Origin: JAGIBJ01 sp032119795
GTDB taxonomy: Bacteria > Actinomycetota > Thermoleophilia > Solirubrobacterales > Solirubrobacteraceae
Reading direction: 5' to 3'
DNA: 64,000 bases
Assembly (NCBI GenBank): GCA_032119795.1
Contig: JAUMFO010000040.1
Span: 43,645-107,644 of the forward strand
Shown here: positions 52,221 through 60,885 of the stretch, in pieces
Position numbering within the stretch: position 1 is the first letter of the stretch
How the letters are laid out: every line of letters starts with the position of its first letter
Translations under genes and position numbers: made by a program
The notes under the pieces: generated by a model
Databases searched by the model: none
Told to the model about the DNA's origin: nothing
The model's input: the letters and a program-made list of their open reading frames with translations, nothing else

Positions 52221-52595
52221 ATGCCGCCGTACAACGAATCCGGTCACGCCGACGCCCAGATCCGCGAGAGTTCGCGCCACTACGCGCGCCTCGGCACCGG
52301 ATGGTTCGCCTTCGCACAAGTCGTATTCGTGGCCTGCCACGTCCTGGTCGGCGGCGGAGACGAGCTCACCGAAGACCTCGACGTCATCGACATCGCCGCA
52401 GGCGTCGCCGGCCTCACGACGCTGGTCTTCATCGCCTTCGTCGTGCTCAGCCTCCGCCCGGACCGCGCCGGTGACATCCCGCCTCACACACGCGACCGAC
52501 GCCTCGCCGACCAACAATCTGCCTGGATCGCCGTCACGTTCTTTGCTCTCGGCGAGATCGTCCTTGCCATCGCGGCCGTGGTCACGGTGTCCTGA
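52221..52595 (+). CDS. Small membrane protein
   Basis: Not recognised. 124 residues with three hydrophobic segments: GWFAFAQVVFVACHVLV, DIAAGVAGLTTLVFIAFVVLSL and IAVTFFALGEIVLAIAAVVTVS. Loops are charged (RPDRAGDIPPHTRDRRLADQQ). No operon partner. Confidence 0.55.
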   Translation: MPPYNESGHADAQIRESSRHYARLGTGWFAFAQVVFVACHVLVGGGDELTEDLDVIDIAAGVAGLTTLVFIAFVVLSLRPDRAGDIPPHTRDRRLADQQSAWIAVTFFALGEIVLAIAAVVTVS

Positions 52596-52739
52596 TGGGG
52601 TGCGCCCAAACCGCCCAGTGATGCCTGGCACGGTCTCGCGAGGGGCGATCGGGCGAGGTCATTCCCGAGCAGGCACAAGCCTGACTCGCGCGCTTTGCTG
52701 TCGACGATCGGCAGCCAGCGCTTGGAGGCCCCGCGGCAC

Positions 52740-53090
52740 CTACGCGTCGAGGAACAGCACGCCGTCGCGCTCGACCACTGGGTAGCTCTTCAGCGCCATC
52801 CGGCCGACCGTGTTCTTGAAGACGCCGGCCACCGGCTTGAACGCGCCCTGGGGCCCGCGGGTCATCGCGCCCGTCTTCACGTCGAAGCGTGCGGCGTGCA
52901 GCGGGCACTCCACGCAGCCGTCGTCAGCGACGTGGCCCTTGGCGAGATCGCCCCGAAGGTGCCGACAGGTCGGACTGATCGCGAACGGCACCCCGTTCGA
53001 GAGTCCGACGGCGAGCCGTCCCTTGGAGGACTCCACGGACGTCACCCCCGTCTCGGGGATCTCGGTGAGGGCCAACAAACGCTCCGACAT
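52740..53090 (-). CDS. Rieske [2Fe-2S] ferredoxin-like protein
   Basis: 116 residues. Cluster ligands C42 and H44 in SPTCRHLRG and C62 and H65 in CVECPLHAARFD, with normal spacing. Follows the soluble Rieske ferredoxin plan of aromatic dioxygenase and nitrite-reductase small subunits, including a C-terminal LKSYPVVERDGVLFLD strand. No oxygenase or reductase gene is adjacent, so the electron partner is unknown. Confidence 0.9.
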   Translation of the reverse strand: MSERLLALTEIPETGVTSVESSKGRLAVGLSNGVPFAISPTCRHLRGDLAKGHVADDGCVECPLHAARFDVKTGAMTRGPQGAFKPVAGVFKNTVGRMALKSYPVVERDGVLFLDA

Positions 53091-53148
53091 GTGGCGATCC
53101 TATGCCCAACCTCGAAGGGTTTCGGTGAATTGGTCGGCCAACGAGGCG

Positions 53149-53178
53149 GGGCCCGAACGACGCGTGTCGCTCGGGCCC
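53149..53178. terminator. Hairpin downstream of RTX gene (outer)
   Basis: GGGCCCGA and TCGGGCCC pair around a 14-base loop. Together with the next hairpin it lies beyond the RTX gene on the - strand. Confidence 0.45.
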
Positions 53179-53200
53179 CATCCCTTGTGTCGATCGATCT

Positions 53201-53222
53201 CCCTGCGCCGCGAGGCGCAGGG
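53201..53222 (-). terminator. Hairpin downstream of RTX gene (inner)
   Basis: CCCTGCGCC-GCGA-GGCGCAGGG: 9-bp perfect stem, 4-base loop, 11 bases past the RTX stop. Confidence 0.6.
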
Positions 53223-53232
53223 CTGGCGCTAC

Positions 53233-53877
53233 TTAGTTGTAGAGCTCGATGTTCGAGGCGGTGTCGAGGCCGGCATCACGGGTGAAGATGTCGTAGTCGT
53301 TGCCACCGTTGACGGTGTCGGCAAAGCCGTCCTTGTCGTAGATGACGTCGTCGCCGTTCTCGCCCTTGGTGTTGTCTGAGCCCTCGCCGCCGGCGAGGTA
53401 GTCGTTGCCGGCGCCGCCGATGATCTGGTCGTTGCCGAGGCCACCGATGATCGTGTCGGCGAGCGGGCCACCGACGAGGTAGTCAGCGCCGGCCTCGCCG
53501 AACAGTGCGACCGGCACGTTCGTCACGCCCTGGGCGCCGACGAGGTCGTTGCCGCCGCCGCCACCGACGCTGATGCGCGAGACCGTGCCCGTGTTCGGCA
53601 TGACGACCCAGTCCTTGGTCGAGTACTCGACCGCGACGAAGATGCCGGGGCCAGCCTGGAGCACGTTGTTGGAGTTGAGCTCCTTGATCCGGAAGCCCGA
53701 ACCAGCGGTCGCGATCGACTCGGCCTGGGTGACGCCCGTCGGATCGGTGATCGTGAGGATGTCTCCAGACATCGACACGACGATCGGGTTGGCGGCGAGA
53801 GCGCCCGATGCGGTCGCGCCGCTCATGAGGGCGGCGGTACCGGCAGCAAGGGCGACCGTACGGAAGGAAAGAGACGT
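53233..53877 (-). CDS. Exported RTX (haemolysin-type calcium-binding) protein, probable ACG start
   Basis: 214 residues from ACG 53877: signal peptide LSFRTVALAAGTAALMSGATASGALAA, a beta domain to ~110, then nonapeptide repeats (GGGGGNDLVGAQG, GEAGADYLVGG, DTIIGGLGNDQIIGGAGNDYLAGG, GENGDDVIYDKDG) that bind Ca2+ as a beta-roll. No ATG, GTG or TTG occurs in frame between the signal peptide and the far-upstream 54012; ACG 53877 has CAGGAG six bases before it. Either a non-canonical start or one base change from ATG. No type I secretion genes nearby, so export is by Sec. Confidence 0.75.
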   Translation of the reverse strand, partial: TSLSFRTVALAAGTAALMSGATASGALAANPIVVSMSGDILTITDPTGVTQAESIATAGSGFRIKELNSNNVLQAGPGIFVAVEYSTKDWVVMPNTGTVSRISVGGGGGNDLVGAQGVTNVPVALFGEAGADYLVGGPLADTIIGGLGNDQIIGGAGNDYLAGGEGSDNTKGENGDDVIYDKDGFADTVNGGNDYDIFTRDAGLDTASNIELYN

Positions 53878-54407
53878 ATGGGACTCCTGAGAGAAAACGC
53901 ACGCAGGAAGCAGGGCACGGCCTGGGGCCGAGGTACTGCCTGGTGAGTGGGACGCCTGCACCCAAGTGGGTGACAGGTGCGGCCAAGTTACCGGCGCATC
54001 GATCCTTTGCAAGCCGATGTATTTCAGAATGTGATTCAGAATTACGTTCGGAAACAGGTGACTACGTTACGGCGCGTTGCCGCTATTTCTGTGGTTCGTC
54101 GGGGGACGCGCCCACGTTGCCGCGGGGAGTGATTCCGCCCTGGCGTCAGCGATTTGTGGAGATTTGGGAGGTGACGAGCGATTTCTCGGGTCGCGCATCG
54201 CTGCGGCACTCGTCGGTTGACGCGCCGCCGCTTGATGGGTTAGAAAGCGACTGTTGCTTTCGGCCAGACTGGCCCCAAGCCTGGCCTTCACCAGTGCTGT
54301 GTCCCTCGCTTGAGGGACGATGCCTTTCCCGCTGCTTTCGGGGTAGGTGGCGTTGGCCTGCCTACATTGAGGTGGCACCCTAGGCCGCCGCCCGAACGGA
54401 GTGCACG
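53878..54407 (+). other. 530-bp gene-free leader region of the lod-like operon
   Basis: No credible gene. The first part (to ~54060) is AT-richer with the direct repeat TCAGAAT (54025 and 54036 area). The later part holds several hairpins: GAAAGC/GCTTTC at 54243-54261, GGCCAG/CTGGCC just after, and the perfect GTCCCTC-GCTT-GAGGGAC at 54301-54318. Ribosome site CGGAG precedes the ATG at 54408. A structured 5' leader for the operon is possible. Confidence 0.4.
54301..54318 (+). promoter_or_regulatory. Perfect hairpin in the lod-like operon leader
   Basis: GTCCCTC-GCTT-GAGGGAC, 7-bp stem and 4-base loop, about 90 bases before the first start codon. Candidate attenuator or processing hairpin. 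Confidence 0.4.
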
Positions 54408-55394
54408 ATGAAGCTGACTGAGGACACGTGGGATCGCGAGCATCTGTGGTCTCATCTTCAGAAGGCGGCCGAGCTTGAGGCGTGGACGATTCCGTACTAC
54501 ATGGCCACAATGTTTTCGATCGAGGATCGCTCCAGCGATGCCTACCAGCTGATTCAGTCGGTGGTGCACCAGGAGATGCTCCACCTGCAGCTCGTCGCCA
54601 ACGTGGCCAACGCCTATGGCTACAGCCCGACCATCGGCCCTGGCGCGTTCGTCTACGACGGCCAGACGATTCCGCACCTGGACTTCTCGCTCGACCCCGA
54701 CAATCCGACGCAGCTCTTCGCGCCGTTCAGCTCGGCGATCGGCCCACTCGATACCGAGCGGATCAACGGCATGTGTCTCGTTGAGTATCCGGAATGGGAG
54801 ACGGGCGGCGAGCCGGACCTCCGCGACGACGTCAGCGAGTACGGGAGCATCGGTGAGTTCTACGACGCCGTCGAGTACGGAGCGCGGCTGCTCTCCTCGG
54901 AGATCGTCGGCGGGCGCCGGCAGGTCGACCTGTTCTCGGCCTTCTACCGCGACCTCCCCAAGCTGGTGGTCGATGCCAGCGGCCCGAGCGGGTTCGCCGA
55001 GGTGGCGCTCCTCATCGACATCATCCGCGACCAGGGCGAAGGCGCGAAGGCTGCGGACGCCATCGCGCCGCCGTTTCGTAACACGGCCGACGACTCCCAG
55101 CCGGAGCTCAACCACTACGACAAATTTCGCCAGATCCGCGACCAGGCGCAGGCCGGCACGGTCCCGGCGACCTATGCAGCCAAGGCGCCGTCGGACTACA
55201 CGGCAGACGACGAGAAGCGGCGGCGCATCCTCGTCGAGAACTTCACGCAGTTCAGCGCGATGCTCACCGAACTCTTCGCTGGAGGGAACCCCGACGGCTT
55301 CGCTCCGATGATGGCGACGATCGGCGGCAACATCCTGAGCTGCTGGAAGAGCCAGGTCACCCCAGAATTCACGGATAGGACGAGGACCGCATGA
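54408..55394 (+). CDS. Ferritin-like-domain protein (VioB/iminophenyl-pyruvate-dimer-synthase type)
   Basis: 328 residues. Ferritin-like four-helix segment near residues 10-70: LWSHLQKAAELEAWTIPYYMATMF and SVVHQEMLHLQLVANVANAYG, with Glu/His at diiron-ligand spacing (E, ExxH-type HQEMLH). The remainder (GPGAFVYDGQTIPHLDFSLDPDN) follows the PF12902 family, whose best-known member is VioB of violacein synthesis. It is the first gene of a tight operon and overlaps lodA by 4 bases. Its role there (oxidation or metal/oxygen chemistry with the quinone oxidase) is inferred. Confidence 0.8.
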   Translation: MKLTEDTWDREHLWSHLQKAAELEAWTIPYYMATMFSIEDRSSDAYQLIQSVVHQEMLHLQLVANVANAYGYSPTIGPGAFVYDGQTIPHLDFSLDPDNPTQLFAPFSSAIGPLDTERINGMCLVEYPEWETGGEPDLRDDVSEYGSIGEFYDAVEYGARLLSSEIVGGRRQVDLFSAFYRDLPKLVVDASGPSGFAEVALLIDIIRDQGEGAKAADAIAPPFRNTADDSQPELNHYDKFRQIRDQAQAGTVPATYAAKAPSDYTADDEKRRRILVENFTQFSAMLTELFAGGNPDGFAPMMATIGGNILSCWKSQVTPEFTDRTRTA

Positions 55395-57424
55395 CCACCG
55401 TGTTCAGGCTCCACCCCACCATCAACTTCGCGCGCGTCGGCACCAGCGACGAGTACTACCTCTCCCCGGAGACGAGTGCCGGCCTGCCACTCCCAGGCGA
55501 GGGCGACACCGTCGGAGGCCTGCCGATCAAAGCGGGGACGGAGAACGAACCCATCACCAGCGACGATCTGCGTGATGGCCAGGGCCACCTGCGTCGCCAA
55601 GCGGCTCGGTTTCGTCTCTACGCGTACGACTACGAAGGCCCGGACACCTACCCCGGCGGCGCAGGCGTGGAGGTCCGCGCCGGCGACACGCTCCCCGACG
55701 GGCGGGTGGTGCAAGACATCATCTGGACGGTGCACGTCGCCAACAAGAAGGCGAACGCCTACAACGTGGTGCCTTCCGAGGGGCTGAATGCCTACGACGG
55801 CAAAGTCCCGCAGCTTCGCAACCCGGGGGTCTATGGCGACGTCGACGCGGTCGCTCGACTCCAGCAGCTCGTCATCGACCCCGGCCCGCGGACGATTACC
55901 AGCAAGCATGGCGGCGTCGTGCCGTTTGACTCCCCCACGGTCGCCAGCTACTCCGACGGCGCAGGCGGCATCTGCGAGGTCCCGGACTACCCGAAGTCAT
56001 TTCCGCAGGACTCCAATAGTCGGCTGTTTGAGCCGTCTGGGCCGCTCGACACCCTCGGCGAGATCACCACCGATCACGACGGGCGTCTGCTGGTGCTGGC
56101 CGGCCGCGGCCGAACCGCCGCGCAGTACGACGAGTACGGCGACCCGATCCCCTGCACGGGTGATCTCAACAACAGCAGCTGGTTCGACGACGCTGCCGAC
56201 GGCCCCGTCTCAGCGACGCTCGTGTTCGCCGACGGCACCACCGAGGAGGCCTGTGGCGCGTGGGTGGTCTGCGGCGACCCGGCCTACGCGCCGCAGATCC
56301 GCAACGTCGTCTCGGTCTGGGACGACGTCTATGACGCCTGGGTGCGCGAGCTCGATCTGCGGCCTGAGATCTTCTCGGGCGGCGCGTTCAATCCCGACTT
56401 CAAGCCGACGTTTGCCGACGACATCTTCCCGGTGTTCCGCGCCGCCTCGATGCAGCGGTGGACGGCGAACCTGCCCGAGTTTGCCGTCCGGGCCCATGAG
56501 GCCGTCGACGCGATCGCGGCCAGCGACGACCCGGACGCCACGATCATGTCCGGCCTCGCATATCTGAGGAACCCCAACGTGCCGGAGGAACTGAGCGTCG
56601 GGGTGCCGCTGATGCCGCTGTCGCTCGGCGAGGCTGGAACGGATTTCCTGGCCGTCAGCAAGACCCAGTACTTCTTCCTCGAGCAGTGGAACCGCGGCCA
56701 CTTCGACCCCGAGGGCGGGGGCGCGCTTGGCCCGGGCGAGTACCTCGACATGGCATCGCTGAGCAACTGCCTTGGCGGGCGGTACGTCCCCGGGATCGAG
56801 GTCAGCTACCCGATCCGCCAGCCCGACATCTACCACACGGATTGGAGGACGTCGGGCACCGGGCCGTTCCGGATCAAGCACAAGCCGATGCCCTACGCGC
56901 AGGCCAAGCCCGGCGTGCCGTGCCTGAGCGGCGGCTGGATCCCACTGCACGGCATGACCGAAGGCCTCGAGCCGGGTGACGTGACGAAGTTCATGTCGAT
57001 CCCGTGGCAGACGGACTACAACTCCTGCTCGATCCACCAGGCGAGCATCAACACGTCCGGCGAGAACACGGCGACCGGCAACCCGTTGACGCTCTACTGG
57101 TCCTGGCCGTCGCAGCGGCCAGACGCGGTCTACCCGGCGACCGAGGTCGTTCAGGGCGTGCTGCCGAAGCGGGTCTGGTCGATCCGTGGCCCGGGCACGT
57201 TGACGAACGATCCCAAGTCGGCGGCGACCTTCCAAAAGGCGCTGCAGGCCATTACGCAGTGGGACTGGATCGGCGTCGTCCTCCAAGGCACCGCGATCAC
57301 GGGCGATACCTACCCGCCGGACTTTTTCCTTGAGGCAGAGAGCCTCCTCTCAAACGACGGGCAGTCGGTCAACGCCGTCGCAACCTGGCCGTTCAACGCG
57401 AATCCCTCGCCGCACAGCGGATGA
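55391..57424 (+). CDS. LodA/GoxA-like tryptophylquinone amino-acid oxidase
   Basis: 677 residues, normal for LodA-like enzymes, which oxidise an amino acid (lysine, glycine or others) to aldehyde or keto acid, NH3 and H2O2 using a cysteine tryptophylquinone made from their own residues. PWQTDYNSC holds the CTQ Cys (C546) with Asp542 four residues before, matching LodA Asp512/Cys516. The Trp partner is probably W570 or W572 in YWSWPSQRPD, though that spacing is shorter than in LodA. N-terminal FRLHPTINFARVGTSDEYYLSPE is the family start. No signal peptide. Substrate not predictable. Confidence 0.87.
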   Translation: MTTVFRLHPTINFARVGTSDEYYLSPETSAGLPLPGEGDTVGGLPIKAGTENEPITSDDLRDGQGHLRRQAARFRLYAYDYEGPDTYPGGAGVEVRAGDTLPDGRVVQDIIWTVHVANKKANAYNVVPSEGLNAYDGKVPQLRNPGVYGDVDAVARLQQLVIDPGPRTITSKHGGVVPFDSPTVASYSDGAGGICEVPDYPKSFPQDSNSRLFEPSGPLDTLGEITTDHDGRLLVLAGRGRTAAQYDEYGDPIPCTGDLNNSSWFDDAADGPVSATLVFADGTTEEACGAWVVCGDPAYAPQIRNVVSVWDDVYDAWVRELDLRPEIFSGGAFNPDFKPTFADDIFPVFRAASMQRWTANLPEFAVRAHEAVDAIAASDDPDATIMSGLAYLRNPNVPEELSVGVPLMPLSLGEAGTDFLAVSKTQYFFLEQWNRGHFDPEGGGALGPGEYLDMASLSNCLGGRYVPGIEVSYPIRQPDIYHTDWRTSGTGPFRIKHKPMPYAQAKPGVPCLSGGWIPLHGMTEGLEPGDVTKFMSIPWQTDYNSCSIHQASINTSGENTATGNPLTLYWSWPSQRPDAVYPATEVVQGVLPKRVWSIRGPGTLTNDPKSAATFQKALQAITQWDWIGVVLQGTAITGDTYPPDFFLEAESLLSNDGQSVNAVATWPFNANPSPHSG

Positions 57425-57440
57425 CGCATGGGCAGGCGGG

Positions 57441-58580
57441 GTGACGTTGCCGCGGCCGCGTTGTGATGTGCTCGTGCTCGGCGGCGGCTCGGCCGGGCTG
57501 GCCGCGGCGATCGAGCTGAGGCAGGCCTCAGACCTTGGCGTGGTCGTCGTCGAGGCGCGCGAGGAGCCGTGCGAGCGCTACGGCGAGTCGGTCCCGCCGG
57601 ACATTCTCCTCGCGCTCGACCGCCTCGGGGTGAGCGGAGCGTTCCGGGCGGACGGGCATCTGCCGTGTCCGGGCAGCGTCTCGCTGTGGGGCAGTGATCG
57701 GCCCGGGCACAACGACTTCATCCTCAACCCGCTCGGGCCAGGTTGGCATCTCAGCCGGTCGCGGTTCGAGGCGATGTTGCGGGCCAGGGCCGTGCAGTGC
57801 GGGGCCGACTTTCGTGCGGGCTCGCGCGCCGTCGAGGTAACTCGGGTCGGCGACGGAATCGACGTGACGCTGCAGCGCGCCGACGGTCGCCGGGAGGTGG
57901 TGCACGCCGCTTGGGTGATCGACGCCACGGGCTGGCGTGCGTGGTTCGCGCGGCGACAGGGCGCAGTGCGGCGCGAGCCGCAGCGTCTGGTGGCGATCGT
58001 CCGGCTTGCCACCATTGCGTCGGGTTCGTTCACCGCGCAGACGGTCGTCGAGGCGGCCCCCGACGGCTGGTGGTACGGCGCGCGCCTCCCGGGCGACCAG
58101 CTCACCACCGTCTTGCTCACGCTCCCCGGGGCGGCCCGTGCGCTGCTCCAGGACGACCAGGCCGGGTGGCGAGCGCGACTGGCTGGCACCCAGCTCCTGG
58201 CCGAGCGTTTGGCGAGTTGCGTCGTCGAGAATGAGCGCGTTCGGGCGTACCCGGTGCCGTCTGGGAGGCTCGATCGCGCCGAGGGCGAGCGGTGGCTGGC
58301 CGTCGGCGAGGCGGCCTCCGCCTACGACCCGATCGCGTCCCGCGGCATCCACTCCGCGCTGGCCGACGCGCGCGACGCGGCACGGGCGATCCTCGGCGCG
58401 ACCGGCCGCTCCCCCACGCCCGCGCGGCCCTACGCCGACGAGGTCGAGGCACGCTTTGCGGACTACCTCGCCAACCGTGCACAGCTCTACGCGCAGGAGC
58501 AGCGCTGGCCCGAGCGCCCCTTCTGGCAAGCGGTGACGGGGGTGCTTCCCGGCCCGCCGATTGGCGCTGGGGCGCGTTAG
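57441..58580 (+). CDS. LodB-like FAD flavoprotein (CTQ maturation)
   Basis: 379 residues. FAD motif CDVLVLGGGSAGLAAAIEL, then GESVPPDILLALDRLGV, typical of the tryptophan-halogenase/LodB branch; second FAD contact WLAVGEAASAYDPIASRGIHSAL. In LodA systems this flavoprotein is needed to hydroxylate the Trp that becomes the quinone. It begins 16 bases after lodA. GTG 57441 is taken as start (an upstream 57330 start would run inside lodA). Ends 4 bases into the convergent membrane gene. Confidence 0.85.
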   Translation: MTLPRPRCDVLVLGGGSAGLAAAIELRQASDLGVVVVEAREEPCERYGESVPPDILLALDRLGVSGAFRADGHLPCPGSVSLWGSDRPGHNDFILNPLGPGWHLSRSRFEAMLRARAVQCGADFRAGSRAVEVTRVGDGIDVTLQRADGRREVVHAAWVIDATGWRAWFARRQGAVRREPQRLVAIVRLATIASGSFTAQTVVEAAPDGWWYGARLPGDQLTTVLLTLPGAARALLQDDQAGWRARLAGTQLLAERLASCVVENERVRAYPVPSGRLDRAEGERWLAVGEAASAYDPIASRGIHSALADARDAARAILGATGRSPTPARPYADEVEARFADYLANRAQLYAQEQRWPERPFWQAVTGVLPGPPIGAGAR

Positions 58581-59011
58581 GAGCCGATCGTGAAGCGAAC
58601 GTGGAGCATCATCGCCCCGCCGATCGTCAGCGTGACGAACGAGCCGAGAACCACCCAGTCTGCCCACGAAGTGAGATAGGTCGCGGCGGCGATGGCTCCG
58701 AGGAAGGTACACGCCGACAAGACCCCGATGATCCCGCCTGCCCGGCGGTCGTCACGCTGCGCGCGGCGCGCCGGCAGGAGCTTGGCACTCGGCACGCTGA
58801 GCCGCAGGTAGAGGACGAACGCGATGGCGACGACCCACGGCCCGACCTTCGTGACGGCCTCGGGAATCCGGAATTCGATCACGGCCAGGCCTGCACCGAT
58901 GAGCAGGACTCCGACGAACCACCCGAGCGCGAGAAACTCGGGCAAGTGATCGCGCGGCGCGCTCACGGCGGCGTCGACCGGCTGCTCGGATACCTGAGTC
59001 ATCTCGGCCAT
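58577..59011 (-). CDS. Small membrane protein
   Basis: Not recognised. 144 residues with four hydrophobic segments: EFLALGWFVGVLLIGAGLAVI, GPWVVAIAFVLYLRLSV, GGIIGVLSACTFLGAIAAATYL and WVVLGSFVTLTIGGAMML. A basic loop (LLPARRAQRDDRRAG) lies between segments 2 and 3. Convergent with lodB, overlapping by 4 bases. Confidence 0.6.
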   Translation of the reverse strand: MAEMTQVSEQPVDAAVSAPRDHLPEFLALGWFVGVLLIGAGLAVIEFRIPEAVTKVGPWVVAIAFVLYLRLSVPSAKLLPARRAQRDDRRAGGIIGVLSACTFLGAIAAATYLTSWADWVVLGSFVTLTIGGAMMLHVRFTIGS

Positions 59012-59082
59012 AGGGCAACGTAGAACACAACGTCGCCCGTCGCAAGGGACCCGTCAGGCGGTGAGCACTCCGTCGCGTCGAT

Positions 59083-59880
59083 TCAGGCTCCGGCCCCCGC
59101 GCCGGCCCGGATGAACGTCGGCTCGTTCGCCGTCGAGCGGTCGGCGTCGAAGACGTAGCCGAGGCCGTTGAACTCGGCGAGCTTGCGCGGGCTTCGGATG
59201 CGCTCGCGCACCAGCCAGCTGGCCATCGCTCCGCGGGCCCGCTTGGCGAAGAAGGAGATCACCTTCAGCTCGCTCGGATCGGACTGAGGGGCGTCGAGGA
59301 AGCGCGGCGAGATCACCTTGGCGCCCAAGGCCTTTGTGTCGACCACGCCGAAGTACTCGGTGCTCGCGAGATTCACGAGGACCGCCGGCCCGGGCGACTC
59401 CGCGAGGTCCTCGGCGAGCAACGTGGTGACGCGATCACGCCAGTAGGCGTAGAGCGAGTCGCCAGCGGGCGTCGCCAGCCTCGTGCCCATCTCCAGCCGG
59501 TACGGGGCGATGAGGTCCATCGGGCGAAGCACGCCGTAGAGCCCGGAGAGGATGCGAAGGCTCTTCTGCGCCTCGGTGAAGTCGCGCTCACCGAAACGCT
59601 GCGCCTCCATCCCCGCGTACACGTCGCCGGCGAACGCGAGCACGGCGGGCCGCTCACGCCCCGGCTCGAACGGGACCGTGAAATCCCGGAACCGCTCCGC
59701 GTTGAGCCCGGCGAGTTCCGGCGAGATGCCCATCAGCTGGCCGATCTCGTCGGGCGTCAGCTCGGCCAGCTGATCGGCAAGCACCTCGGCGCCACCGAGC
59801 AGGCGGGGCAACGAGTGCTTCTTGGTCGGGAGCTTCGAGTCGAAATCAAGCGACTTGGCGGGCGACAGGACGGTCAACAT
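59083..59880 (-). CDS. yaaA: Peroxide-stress protein YaaA
   Basis: 265 residues, full length for the family. Signatures: LTVLSPAKSLDF, QLMGISPELAGLNAERF, AVLAFAGDVYAGMEAQRF, LRILSGLYGVLRPMDLIAPYRLEMGTRL, VNLASTEYFGVVD and ISFFAKRARGAMASWLVRERI. In E. coli YaaA lowers free iron during H2O2 stress and binds DNA. Its position next to an H2O2-forming LodA-type operon may be meaningful or coincidental. Confidence 0.95.
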   Translation of the reverse strand: MLTVLSPAKSLDFDSKLPTKKHSLPRLLGGAEVLADQLAELTPDEIGQLMGISPELAGLNAERFRDFTVPFEPGRERPAVLAFAGDVYAGMEAQRFGERDFTEAQKSLRILSGLYGVLRPMDLIAPYRLEMGTRLATPAGDSLYAYWRDRVTTLLAEDLAESPGPAVLVNLASTEYFGVVDTKALGAKVISPRFLDAPQSDPSELKVISFFAKRARGAMASWLVRERIRSPRKLAEFNGLGYVFDADRSTANEPTFIRAGAGAGA

Positions 59881-59894
59881 ATGCCCGGCCGAGC

Positions 59895-60026
59895 CTAGTG
59901 GCCTGGCCGGAAGCTGAGGTGTCCCCTCTGACTCGTTCCTTGCCTGCCGTCAGGGCTGCCACTCACGAACGTCGACTTCCCCGCGCCGTTGGGTCCTGCC
60001 AGCACGTGCAGGACGGGGCTGTTCAC
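59895..60026 (-). pseudogene. Truncated zeta-toxin-like kinase (Walker A fragment)
   Basis: 43 codons: PVLHVLAGPNGAGKSTFVSG then unrelated sequence and a stop. The Walker A GPNGAGKST and the VLHVLAG strand are those of zeta-toxin-like kinases. Start GTG overlaps the antitoxin stop (GTGA). The remaining ~150 residues of a zeta toxin are lost. Confidence 0.6.
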
Positions 60027-60271
60027 GCCGGTTTAGAGGCGCTCTCGTGGATGACGACGTCGCCGTCGTCGTCGGCTTCGGCCCACCGGTGGCCGGAGGC
60101 TTCGAGATGCTTGGTGAAATCGAGGCCGTCGATTCTCGCCGCGATGTCTTCATCCCAGGAGGCGCGGATGGCAGCCTGCGCATGGCCATCGACCTCGTCG
60201 TACTGCACCTGCCCGGCGGCACTGGCAGCCTCGAACAGCTCTCCATCGATTCGCGTCGGCATCGAAGCCAT
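60023..60271 (-). pseudogene. ParD-like antitoxin with internal deletion
   Basis: 82 codons. N-terminus ASMPTRIDGELFEAASAAG and C-terminus YDEVDGHAQAAIRASWDEDIAARIDGLDF, then ASGHRWAEADDDGDVV, both as in actinobacterial ParD-like antitoxins (~120 residues). The middle part that normally carries the SRS..QQ..HWARIGRELE region is missing at about residue 23, roughly 40 residues, in frame. It heads a wrecked TA pair with the zeta fragment. Confidence 0.65.
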
Positions 60272-60361
60272 ACCGCCGGTGTAGGAGTCCGCTACAGGTC
60301 GTCTGGACGGTGGTGCGCACAGATGGGTTCCTGCTCCGGCCCGTCCCGTCCCGGGCCGTTG

Positions 60362-60733
60362 CTATTGGATCTCGTAGGCAATCTCGAACCCGGTGAAGGC
60401 CGTCGCGATCACCGAGACGGAGACCACCGCGATGCCGACCGCGAGCACGCGCAGCAGATCGAGGTCGGCGGCCTGGCTGGTCGCCTGGATCCGGCGGACC
60501 TCCAGTCGCACGGCGCCAGCCTGGAGCAGCACGCAGCAGGCCGCCGTTGCGAAGAAGACGACCGTTTTGAGGCCGTTGGACGTGCCAGAGCTCGTCAGCA
60601 GCTCTGCGACCTGCAGGGACGCGTAGACCGTGAGCGGTGCCCAGACGATCAGCAGTCGCAGCGCGGCGGCGTACCCGCGCGGCGCAGAAGGCTCCGGGGA
60701 GCGAACCGGTGGTCCGGTCGGGGCTGCGGTCAT
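60362..60733 (-). CDS. Small membrane protein
   Basis: Not recognised. 123 residues: Pro-rich N-terminus, then three hydrophobic segments (LLIVWAPLTVYASLQVAELL, LKTVVFFATAACCVLLQAGAV, VLAVGIAVVSVSVIATAFTGF) separated by a charged loop (RLEVRRIQATSQAADLDLLR). No operon partner. Confidence 0.55.
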   Translation of the reverse strand: MTAAPTGPPVRSPEPSAPRGYAAALRLLIVWAPLTVYASLQVAELLTSSGTSNGLKTVVFFATAACCVLLQAGAVRLEVRRIQATSQAADLDLLRVLAVGIAVVSVSVIATAFTGFEIAYEIQ

Positions 60734-60885
60734 CTACCGGAGTCTCGGTGCCAGCCCCGGGCAAAGCAAGCCGGATCGGCGAGGGTACGGCCCGCTGCAA
60801 CGTCGACGTTGGTGCTCAGGCCGAGCAGCGGCGACTTCTCGTCGCTCACGATCGACTACGCCGGCAGCTGACGCCGCCTCCTGAC

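Noticed and set aside
53943..54383. 146-codon + strand ORF in the leader of the lod-like operon
   Set aside because: Irregular composition, no start context, no homology recognised; overlaps hairpins.
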